From Azohydromonas aeria (GTDB taxonomy: Bacteria; Pseudomonadota; Gammaproteobacteria; Burkholderiales; Burkholderiaceae_C), in the NCBI RefSeq assembly GCF_009760915.1, contig NZ_VIDQ01000056.1, positions 1-51,514 on the forward strand: DNA of 51,514 nucleotides. Direction: 5' to 3'. The translations under genes and the position numbers were made by a program. Under the pieces are notes generated by a model. The model saw only the letters and a program-made list of their open reading frames with translations, did not search any database and was not told the DNA's origin. Positions 19,203 to 26,625 of this stretch are shown piece by piece (the stretch's first letter is position 1; each line of letters opens with the position of its first letter).

Positions 19203-19320
19203 GCATAATTTTTCCACCGCATAATCTGCAAAAAATCAAAAACCCCAAGAGCGAGATGACCGTTTGCTTGCGATGTATCACGCACGATAGTTCTACATCC
19301 CTCTTAGCCCTCCTTTCTCC

Positions 19321-20244
19321 ATGTCCCGCACCTTCTTTGCCTATCACCTCACCCATGTTTTCGGCCCGTTCACTTTGGACAGCTATCACACCAACAGTGA
19401 CAAGCCAGTAGAAGGTGACTTGGTCTATGTGCTTTCGGGCGACAAAGAGCCTGAAGTGCCTGGAGTGGATTACTTCCTGGAAGGCATCTTTCGAATTCAC
19501 CGCCGCCACCTTGGGCCGTGGCCGCTGAAGACTCTTCGCGGTGAGGTAAAAAACTATCAGTTCCGTCTTTCGATGGAACCAGTTCGACGTCCGGATGTGC
19601 CGATTGCCCTCAACTTGGCAGCTTGGTATTCGCGAGAAGACACGCACCGGTTTTTTTCGAGCGGGCAGAATTTCAACCCGTTGCCAACTGACCCCGACTA
19701 CAAGACCCGGTTCGACGAACTGCTGGCAGGCTTCGGCTCAAGCGAGGCAGACGACCTCACGGCAGACTTAGCCGAACTTGCTCGGGATGTGCCCGACGAA
19801 ACCGAGCGTCAGGTACTGGCAAAGGCACGAATCGGCCAAGGGAAGTTCCGGGCCGACTTGGTGGCGAATTGGAGGAAAGGGGAGGTGTGTGCACTGACCA
19901 AGCTAGCCATTCCCGAAATGCTTATCGCCTCTCACATCAAGCCGTGGCGTGAGAGTTCAAACGAGGAACGCCTTGATCCAATGAATGGGTTGCTCTTGGC
20001 GGCTCATGCCGATAAGTTGTTTGACCGTTTTTTGATGAGCTTCGAAGAGTCGCGCGCTGGATTCACCACCGTACTCCACCCGCGTGTTCGAACCGCAGTC
20101 TCGAAGCTTGGCTTGAACTCGGGGATGGTACTTGACACCAGTCACCTCGGATTTGCCAACGAGGGAAGATTTAGGCGATATATGGAGCAGCATTTTCGTC
20201 GCCACCGCGCTCTCGTTGAACAAGACAAGCCGACTCACTATTAA
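19321..20244 (+). CDS. HNH endonuclease (HNH_2 type)
   Basis: 307 residues. The N-terminal part (FAYHLTHVFGPFTLDSYHTN and the segment to about residue 110) is an unknown, possibly target-recognition domain. The C-terminal region carries ALTKLAIPEMLIASHIKPWR followed by DPMNGLLLAAHADKLFDRF, the HNH_2 signature with the catalytic-type histidine in SHIKPW and N/H residues downstream. Such stand-alone nucleases are frequent in restriction or defence loci. It starts 118 bp after recD and its base composition is less G+C-rich, so it may have been acquired separately. No methyltransferase is adjacent. Confidence 0.8.
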   Translation: MSRTFFAYHLTHVFGPFTLDSYHTNSDKPVEGDLVYVLSGDKEPEVPGVDYFLEGIFRIHRRHLGPWPLKTLRGEVKNYQFRLSMEPVRRPDVPIALNLAAWYSREDTHRFFSSGQNFNPLPTDPDYKTRFDELLAGFGSSEADDLTADLAELARDVPDETERQVLAKARIGQGKFRADLVANWRKGEVCALTKLAIPEMLIASHIKPWRESSNEERLDPMNGLLLAAHADKLFDRFLMSFEESRAGFTTVLHPRVRTAVSKLGLNSGMVLDTSHLGFANEGRFRRYMEQHFRRHRALVEQDKPTHY

Positions 20245-20415
20245 TTAGGCCGTTTTGCGAGCTCCACCAAGCCTGCAGACACTCGCGGCCATGGCTGCTG
20301 CCCGAATAAAAAAGCAAGTTCGCCGGCATCTCTGCTGAGGGCTGATACCCGCAACTCCAAGAACTGTGATGGTACAAACCGGATCGGGACGAGATGGATC
20401 TAATTCTCAACTGCC

Positions 20416-20862
20416 TCACTCAAGGCGCAGCACGAAGTCCTTGTTTCGGAGTTGCTGCTGCATCTCACCAATGTCTTTGAATGGCGAGGTCTGGATGGTT
20501 TTTACCATGGCATCCAGTACTAAGTGCAGCGCGGCAACATTACCGCTATCCAGTGCGCGATCCATGGCCCTGATCTGAGCTGCCAGACCAGTTTTTCTCA
20601 ATTCAAAGGTCTCGGTAAGCGCCTGCTTGATAACATCTCTCTGCCCTTTCAGCCGCTCAATGCTCACATCGCGGTCAGCCAGAATGGCCAGACGCTTGGT
20701 GCGTTCCTGCTCACGCAGTTTCTTGTAGTCGGAGCGGGCCTTGTTCATCTCTTTAAGACCGTCCAGCAGTGGCGCCAGTGGGGCAGCCTTGGCCGCCCTT
20801 TTAGCACCCGCCTTAGCGACCGCCTTCCCAGCCATCTCGATCATGGCACCTTTCCTACTCAT
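20416..20862 (-). CDS. Small coiled-coil protein, partner of the glycine-zipper membrane protein
   Basis: 148 residues. After an alanine/lysine-rich N-terminus (AGKAVAKAGAKRAAKAAPLA) it is almost entirely predicted helix, with a heptad-like stretch KARSDYKKLREQERTKRLAI and then DVSIERLKGQRDVIKQALTE. It ends SPFKDIGEMQQQLRNKDFV. No catalytic motif. Its ATG overlaps the stop of the upstream gene (ATGA at 20859-20862), so the two are translationally coupled and probably form a complex. Function unknown. Confidence 0.75.
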   Translation of the reverse strand: MSRKGAMIEMAGKAVAKAGAKRAAKAAPLAPLLDGLKEMNKARSDYKKLREQERTKRLAILADRDVSIERLKGQRDVIKQALTETFELRKTGLAAQIRAMDRALDSGNVAALHLVLDAMVKTIQTSPFKDIGEMQQQLRNKDFVLRLE

Positions 20863-21929
20863 GTCACCTCCAGCAGTTCCGACATCTGTTTTACCGATTT
20901 CCCGCTTTCCCTGGTCAGGCCGCCCTTGGTATTGAGGATCTTGACCTTGGCCATGTTGAACAGTGCGGATCCCAGCACGATCAGCATGTGGTATTCGTTT
21001 TGCTCCTTGCCGCTAAGCGAGTCATACTTTAATTTTCTTTTCGCCAAGCTGTCGGGAATTGTTTTTCCCGCATTGATATACTTTTCACTGCGCTCGCGCC
21101 GAATACGCGCTAGCATGCGCCCGAAACGATCAGCGCACCTCTTGAATCGCAAATCCAGTTCGCTGAGCACCCATGCGACTTCCTGTGTACGCAGGCTGAT
21201 GGCATCCAGCGCAATCCCTGCGTTCTCAAGCTGCTCCGCAGCCACTTCCAGCTTGGCAGAATGGGCACACGCTTGGGTCAATGCTTGCTCGGATTTTCCG
21301 GCAGCGAGATAGCCCATCACGAGCAGCATTGGCCCGGCAATGGCCCCACCCAGGACGGCCGTGCCGCCGGCCATGCCCAGTCCTCCCGATGCTAGCGATC
21401 CGCCCCCCAACCATGCTAGCGTCGCATTGGTGGCCGCAGCCCCGGATAGACCCGAGATGGCAGTGCCAGCCGAAGTAGCACCCAGCATGCTGACAGCTTG
21501 GCCGATACCGACACCCACCATAGCGCCAGCCGACGCACCCTGCATGCCATGCTGAAGGAAGTCAGTTGCCTCGTATGCCGAAGCAGAGACGTCCTCAACC
21601 TGCACCGTGTCAATGGACAGTTCATACCCTTCCACGGTGATCGAGCCGATCTCCGCACCATTGACCTGGTTCATGAGATGCACGAGCTTGGAAAGACTCT
21701 TGCTCTGGATTCTCAGTCGCAGCGTGCCGAGTTCGGCCAGTTGCTCGCTTACCGCCTTGCGACGGATTTCCAGCGCCCGAGACGCCTGTTCAAGTCGCCG
21801 TTCGGCATCCTTCGTCCATCGCTCGGCCGTGGCAAAGTTTTCCTTGGCATCCCAGGCTTTTTTCAAGCCAGCCACTGCACTGGTCAAGGCAGCAGCACCC
21901 ATGGCAAGTGGAATCAACGGTAAAGGCAA
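20859..21929 (-). CDS. Glycine-zipper membrane protein with coiled coil
   Basis: 356 residues from TTG 21929, chosen because GGGAGGGAG stands directly before it (an upstream TTG at 21956 has no ribosome site). A short hydrophobic N-terminus (PLPLIPLAMGAAALTSAVAG) precedes a coiled coil (RWTKDAERRLEQASRALEIR). The centre is a long glycine/alanine-rich hydrophobic tract (ASAGAMVGVGIGQAVSMLGA to AGPMLLVMGYLAAG), including ATNATLAWLGGGSLASGG, that would pack into or across a membrane. The C-terminal third is charged and helical. I know similar glycine-zipper tracts in uncharacterised bacterial proteins but no assigned function. It is the first gene of a two-gene operon. Confidence 0.7.
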   Translation of the reverse strand: MPLPLIPLAMGAAALTSAVAGLKKAWDAKENFATAERWTKDAERRLEQASRALEIRRKAVSEQLAELGTLRLRIQSKSLSKLVHLMNQVNGAEIGSITVEGYELSIDTVQVEDVSASAYEATDFLQHGMQGASAGAMVGVGIGQAVSMLGATSAGTAISGLSGAAATNATLAWLGGGSLASGGLGMAGGTAVLGGAIAGPMLLVMGYLAAGKSEQALTQACAHSAKLEVAAEQLENAGIALDAISLRTQEVAWVLSELDLRFKRCADRFGRMLARIRRERSEKYINAGKTIPDSLAKRKLKYDSLSGKEQNEYHMLIVLGSALFNMAKVKILNTKGGLTRESGKSVKQMSELLEVT

Positions 21930-22463
21930 CTCTCCCTCCCTACGACTGCGGTTCAAACTTTTTATTGCAGCTAGGATGACAGCTTAACGAGTTTTTTGAA
22001 AAAAATCACTGTACTCGTGCCTACCGGCATCCCAGGCATGTCGGTAGACGTCAGGCTCCTGGATCTTTCAGTACCGATGGTTGCGTACAGATCGCTCGCT
22101 TCCGCACGCCACCCTGCTTCCCCTTGTCTGCATCGATTTCCACCGCACAGCACGAATCGCGTTTTCCAAGCGCGTGTCCTGCAATCAAACTTGAACTTGC
22201 GCTACAGAAGCTGCGATGCGGCGTCTCGGTCGGCGGCAAGGCTGTTGACTGATATGTTCACCATTTGGTCTTCAGCAGGACGGTTCGCCGCGTTAGCTGC
22301 ACCGCCGTGAGCGTGTCCAAGGCATCGCCAACAGGACAAAACTACTAGTCCGCCCGGGACAATCCTCCCGGAAGGATTTTTTGCTTGAGGTACAGAATCT
22401 TCTGCAAAAGAACAGATGCCAAGCTGTGTCCCGGCTCCCCTTCTAGCCAAACAGGAAAACAAA
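21930..22463. other. Divergent intergenic region between the two membrane-module arms
   Basis: About 530 bp between oppositely oriented genes, so it must hold both promoters. T-runs and A-runs occur near 21995-22010. No convincing ORF is seen. A short hairpin followed by six T lies at 22361-22382, about 80 bp before the plus-strand gene, which could end a short leader or small RNA. Confidence 0.4.
22361..22382 (+). terminator. Hairpin plus T-run
   Basis: AATCCT (22361-22366) pairs with AGGATT (22373-22378) across the loop CCCGGA, and the stem runs into a six-T stretch (22377-22382). It resembles a weak intrinsic terminator in the leader of the 22464 gene, and could be an attenuator. The short stem limits confidence. 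Confidence 0.35.
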
Positions 22464-23285
22464 ATGCTGCACAGATTTCCTCCCATCAAGGATCACGTGC
22501 TGGAGTCATCGAGTCAGCATGCCAACGCGGCAAGGCTTAAGGCCAGCTCATTTCTTGATCAGAACTGGTCCCGGGTCGAGCGTGCGCTTGTCGATGTCCT
22601 CATGCCGCTGACCAAGGAAAAGCTCAAGGATGACAAAATCTTCTCGGTTGCCGTAGAAGCAGCCTATGACCTCTTGCCTGTAGCCGTCAGACTCGTAGTG
22701 CCTCGCGGCGTCCTGGTACGGTATGCGCTTGAGAAAAGGGATGCGCTGTTGCCGTCAGTTGATGCCATCAGGGCCTTGCGCGAGGGCGACGAAACGGCTG
22801 CCCATAATTCGGCGCCAGTCATTCGCCGCCCTGCGCTGTTCTCCTTTGGCCTGAGCCAGGAATTCCTGCAAAAACAAGTTCAAAAGGAATTTCCTGCTAC
22901 CTTTGAAAAACCGATGGGAACCTTGACCCTTGCCAATCCTTTGCTCCACATTGAAAAGGACAGCACAAGAATTGGCATCAGGATGGACGTTACAGCCAAG
23001 GCCCCCCTTCTGGGTCCAAAGATTGGAAGCGTCAAGCTGACGGGGGAACTTGTGTTTCCTGAAGGTTCACGAAAGCTGTATGTCGGCGAGCCGGAAATAT
23101 CCATACTAAACATCGATGGGGTTTCGACAGGGAAAACCGAGTTTCTGGCAAAGCTTGTTCACCCTGCGCTGGAACATGCGCTCAAAAAAGTGCCTGTCTA
23201 CGAGATTCCTGAAGGCGTCACGGCGAAGGTCATCAAGGACATTTACGTGGCCGACGGCAAGCTGCGTGTTGCCTTGGGTCTTTAA
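22464..23285 (+). CDS. DUF1439/TULIP-like protein without a signal peptide
   Basis: 273 residues from ATG 22464 (AGGAAAAC just upstream). Residues 1-100 are helical (WSRVERALVDVLMPLTKEKL). From FSFGLSQEFLQKQVQKEFPA to the end (LKKVPVYEIPEGVTAKVIKD, then YVADGKLRVALGL) it follows the repeating sheet pattern of DUF1439, the family of E. coli YceB, whose fold belongs to the lipid-binding TULIP group. YceB is a lipoprotein, but here no signal peptide or lipobox is visible, so the protein would be cytoplasmic. It is divergent from the glycine-zipper gene. Family call by pattern; lipid binding is inference. Confidence 0.6.
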   Translation: MLHRFPPIKDHVLESSSQHANAARLKASSFLDQNWSRVERALVDVLMPLTKEKLKDDKIFSVAVEAAYDLLPVAVRLVVPRGVLVRYALEKRDALLPSVDAIRALREGDETAAHNSAPVIRRPALFSFGLSQEFLQKQVQKEFPATFEKPMGTLTLANPLLHIEKDSTRIGIRMDVTAKAPLLGPKIGSVKLTGELVFPEGSRKLYVGEPEISILNIDGVSTGKTEFLAKLVHPALEHALKKVPVYEIPEGVTAKVIKDIYVADGKLRVALGL

Positions 23286-23402
23286 TGTCCAGCAGTCCTG
23301 GCAGCCGGAAGGCGTGCGCACTTGGCCTCCACTGCCGAGTTGGTCGAGTGTGAACCTGCACGGGTGGCAATCAGGCGCTCCTGGCTTAAGCCTCCAGCCG
23401 CT

Positions 23403-25040
23403 TCAGCCAGCGCCTTTGGCTTGCGCCATCAGCGCTCCTTCGGTCGTGGCGGTCATGACGATCTCCACATGCATGCGCGCGCGCGTAAGGGCCACGAACA
23501 GCAGCCTGCGCTGCAAGGACCCCAGTTCGTCGAAATCCACCTCGGTGAGCACGACGGCATCGGCCGACTGGCCCTTGAAGCGGCGCACGGTTTCGATGCG
23601 CAGCTCGCCGTCGCTCCACACCGGGCGGCCGCGCTCGTCGTAGGCGCCACTGAAGCACGCAAGCCTCCAGTTACCCAGCCGCTCCAGCGCCAGCAGGGCC
23701 GAGTTGTCACGCCCGCGCCAGCACAGGACCGTGATGGCGTCGAGCGCGAAGCCCTTGTCCAGGCAGCGCTGCACCGCTCGGGCCGTCTCGCGCACCAGGC
23801 TGCCGCCGCCGTCGGCCTGGTAGATGGCCGGCTCCAGGTGCTCTCCCTGGTACGGGCCGCAAGCCAGCACCGGCTCGGGTGCCAGGCGCAGCAGGTTGAT
23901 CGCCTCCACCACACGGCGTGGGCTGCGGTAGTTCTCCTGCGAGCGCACCACCACGGCCTGCGTGATGTCCATCTCCTGCCGGTCGGTGTAAAGGCACTGC
24001 GCCGGGTCCTCGAGCAGCACCGCGCTGGCGCCGTCGCGCAGCCGGTCCAGCAACGCCTGCACCCAATCGGGCTGCAGATCCTGCAACTCGTCAATGACCA
24101 GCACGTCCCAAGCCGGCTCGGCCACGGCGCCGGCCTCCACGAACTGTCGCGCCTGCGCGGCGTAGTCCTGCTGCGCCCCCAGCGGCGAGCCTGCGGCTTC
24201 CCAGCACAGCTGGTGGAAGGTTGCCACCCGGCTGCCCGCCGGGGCGATGTCGCGCATGTGGTCGGCCAGTGGCCGGTTGAAGCAGACGTAGGCTGCTGCG
24301 CGGCTGGCCGCGCGCGCCCGGCGCAGCAGCCGCATCGCCAACTGCGTCTTGCCAGAACCTGCCGTGGCCTGCACGCGGATGACGCCCGAGGGAGACTCGA
24401 TGCGCGGTACCCAGTCCGCCAGGCCGCCGGCGATGCGCGTCACGCGCTCCCGCAACGCCCCGGCCAGGATGGAGACGTCGGGCTCCAGGCCCAGCCGGTC
24501 GGCGAAGAAGTCGCACACGCTCGCCTTCACCGCGGCATCAGGCCGGCCCGCTCCCAGCGTGCGCTGCAGGCAGCCGCATAGGTCCACGCAATCCGCGGCG
24601 TCGAGGATGCGGTCCCGCGGGAACGCGATCGTCCCGGGCCCCTCCACGCGCTGGTCGGGCAGCACCAGCAAGTGCAGCAGCCGCCCACTGCCCAGGCCCT
24701 CGCTGCGCAGCCGGTGCAGCACGGCGTCGAACTGCGTCCTGGCCTGCCGCGTCACGTCCTTGGTAGAGGCGCCGTAGCGCTTGAAGATGCCCTGCTCATC
24801 CATCGACACGGTGCCGGCCTTGACCTCCAGCAGCGCGACGTCACCCGCGTCGTTGACCACCACGATGTCGATCTCGCCGTGTAGGTCCGCACCCGGCCTT
24901 GCCTCAGCCCAGTTCACGCCATGGAACAGCGCATACGCCTGGGGCAGCCCGCGCGCGAGCGTCTGCAGGACCTGGAACTCGGCATGCTCGCCGGGCGACA
25001 AGGGCCGGATGCTTTCCAGCGGGGGATGGACCTGGACCAT
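23403..25040 (-). CDS. NERD-domain nuclease fused to a UvrD-like helicase
   Basis: 545 residues. The N-terminal NERD domain has GEIDIVVVNDAGDVALLEVK (about residues 55-74), giving the D...ExK nuclease signature. The helicase part has VQATAGSGKTQLAMRLLRRA (Walker A), WDVLVIDELQDLQPDWVQAL (II), VVRSQENYRSPRRVVEAINL (IV) and LLFVALTRARMHVEIVM (VI), with a shortened domain 2. Such proteins are thought to cut and unwind DNA; several defence loci carry them. ATG 25040 (MVQVHPPLESI) is preferred over an upstream in-frame ATG at 25109 that adds a low-complexity leader. It shares orientation with the ADP-ribosylglycohydrolase gene 120 bp upstream. Confidence 0.88.
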   Translation of the reverse strand: MVQVHPPLESIRPLSPGEHAEFQVLQTLARGLPQAYALFHGVNWAEARPGADLHGEIDIVVVNDAGDVALLEVKAGTVSMDEQGIFKRYGASTKDVTRQARTQFDAVLHRLRSEGLGSGRLLHLLVLPDQRVEGPGTIAFPRDRILDAADCVDLCGCLQRTLGAGRPDAAVKASVCDFFADRLGLEPDVSILAGALRERVTRIAGGLADWVPRIESPSGVIRVQATAGSGKTQLAMRLLRRARAASRAAAYVCFNRPLADHMRDIAPAGSRVATFHQLCWEAAGSPLGAQQDYAAQARQFVEAGAVAEPAWDVLVIDELQDLQPDWVQALLDRLRDGASAVLLEDPAQCLYTDRQEMDITQAVVVRSQENYRSPRRVVEAINLLRLAPEPVLACGPYQGEHLEPAIYQADGGGSLVRETARAVQRCLDKGFALDAITVLCWRGRDNSALLALERLGNWRLACFSGAYDERGRPVWSDGELRIETVRRFKGQSADAVVLTEVDFDELGSLQRRLLFVALTRARMHVEIVMTATTEGALMAQAKGAG

Positions 25041-25160
25041 GGGATGTACGCGCCGTGTTGCTTGGGAAGTCGTCACCCCGGCGCGGACCAGCCCAGTCGG
25101 TCCACCCACTGCAACCGGGTGTTACGGCGCCAGTATGACAGCCCGATGCCGTGGCTTCGC

Positions 25161-25953
25161 TTACGCCGCGCCAGCGCTGCGCTGGCCGTGAAGCGCGTAC
25201 AGCGCCTTGAGCACCTCGCGCATGTCCTGGGGCAGCCGCGCCCACACCGCGCGTGCAACGTCCTCGGGCATGCCGAAGCGCGCTTCGGCAATGGAGCCCG
25301 CGATTGCCGCCAGCGTGTCGCTGTCGCCGCCGATGGAGATGGCGTTGCGGATGGCATCCTCGAAGCCCGTGGCCTCCAGCGCGCACACCAGGGCCTGCGG
25401 CACCGAGCGCTGGCAGCTCTCGTCGTGGCGGTAGGTCGGGCGGATGCTGTCCACCGTCATGGCGAGGTCGTACCCGAAGCGCGACGAGATCTCGCGCCGG
25501 ATGTCGTCCGCCGCGGCGTCCTGCCGCGCCAGCCAGATGGCCGCCGCGGTGGCCGCGGCGCCCTTGAGCCCCTCGGGATGGTCGTGCGTCACGCGCGTGA
25601 CGTGATCTGACAGCGCCACTGCCTCCTCCAGCGACGTGGCCAGCAGCGCCGCCGGCGCCACGCGCATCGCGGCCCCGTTGCCCCAGCTGCCATAGGGCTT
25701 GGGGTCGTTGTCGGCCAGCCACAGCGCGAAGCGCTGGCCCCAGCCGCCGTTGTCCCAGTAGCGCCGGCCCCAGTCCTGCAGCGCCCGGGCTGGGTCGCGC
25801 TCGTTGACCAGCGCGTCGGCCACGGCCACGGTGCACACCGTGTCGTCGGTGAAACGCGAGCGCTCGTGGAAGAGCGGGCCGAAATCCTTGGTGCGGCGGT
25901 TGGTGAACTTGCGGGCGGTGTCTGGCGATGTCGCCGGCGGCGGTACCCAGCAT
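25161..25953 (-). pseudogene. ADP-ribosylglycohydrolase, frameshifted near the N-terminus
   Basis: ATG 25953 (GGAG 9 bases upstream) encodes MLGTAAGDIA, matching the ARH start MLGAIAGD, but within about ten codons the coding pattern moves by one base. The other frame gives KFTNRRTKDFGPLF and then RFTDDTVCTVAVADAL, with the metal-binding TDDT motif, and ends with SIGGDSDTLAAIAGSIAEAR, the second metal-site motif of the family. All catalytic motifs of an ARH (removal of ADP-ribose from arginine, DNA or small molecules) are thus present but not in one frame. The shift lies at about 25920-25930. It could be real inactivation, a sequencing error, or start use inside the second frame (GTG 25838), which would lose TDDT. 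Confidence 0.75.
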
Positions 25954-26104
25954 GGGAAGAACTCCAGAAGCGTTGTGTTTGATGCGTTGGCGACTTTTTT
26001 TGCCGTGCCGGCCGCGCTGGCTCACGCCATGAGCCTCGCGCCTGTCAGGCTATCGAGCCATGGGGATGCGCTTGGGTGCCAAGCGCTGGAAAATCTGATT
26101 TACA

Positions 26105-26137
26105 ACACTTGTTTGCGACACTTGACTGCCATATATT
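26105..26137 (+). promoter_or_regulatory. Promoter and repeat for the MerR gene
   Basis: TTGTTT (26109-26114) and TATATT (26132-26137) are spaced by 17 bp, with the merR-type ATG at 26144, so transcription would begin at or next to the start codon. ACACTTG occurs twice (26105-26111 and 26118-26124), a direct repeat that overlaps the -35 and spacer and could bind a regulator. Confidence 0.45.
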
Positions 26138-26143
26138 GCAGCC

Positions 26144-26584
26144 ATGAGCACGCAAGCCCAGGCCGAACCCGAGCGCTACTCGCTGGACGAGGTCGCCGCA
26201 CTCGCCGGCGTGACGGCTCGCACGGTGCGCTACTACATCGCGCAAGGCCTGGTGGACCGGCCCGAAGGAGAGAAGCGGGGTGCGCACTACCTGCGCCGCC
26301 ACCTGGAGCAGTTGCTGCTGGTACGGCGCTGGAGCGACGCCGGCCTGAGCCTGGAGCGCATCCGCGAGCTGCTGGCCGGCGCACCCGAGGACCCGCCGCC
26401 GCGGGCCGTGCAGCCGGGGACGGTGGAGGTCTGGAGCCGCGTGACGCTCGCCGACGGGCTGGAGCTGCACGTCGAGCCCTCGCGCGCCGGGCTGGATCCG
26501 CAGCAATTGCGCGATCTGGTGCGCGAGGTGACACGGCTGTACCGCACCCTGCGCGGCACGCCCGACGAGCCGCCACGGGACTGA
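26144..26584 (+). CDS. MerR-family transcriptional regulator
   Basis: 146 residues. The N-terminal winged helix is typical: YSLDEVAALAGVTARTVRYY, IAQGLVDRPEGEKRGAHYLR, RWSDAGLSLERIRELLAG. The C-terminal half (VEVWSRVTLADGLELHVEPS and the following helix) has no cysteine metal-binding motif, so it is not a metal sensor of the MerR/CueR kind. It precedes the VIT/VWA gene by 41 bp on the same strand and probably regulates it together with its own promoter; the ARH gene is divergent. Confidence 0.88.
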   Translation: MSTQAQAEPERYSLDEVAALAGVTARTVRYYIAQGLVDRPEGEKRGAHYLRRHLEQLLLVRRWSDAGLSLERIRELLAGAPEDPPPRAVQPGTVEVWSRVTLADGLELHVEPSRAGLDPQQLRDLVREVTRLYRTLRGTPDEPPRD

Positions 26585-26625
26585 TCTAAGCAGCTCACGC
26601 AGGACATCAAGGGAGGGAGGACGAC

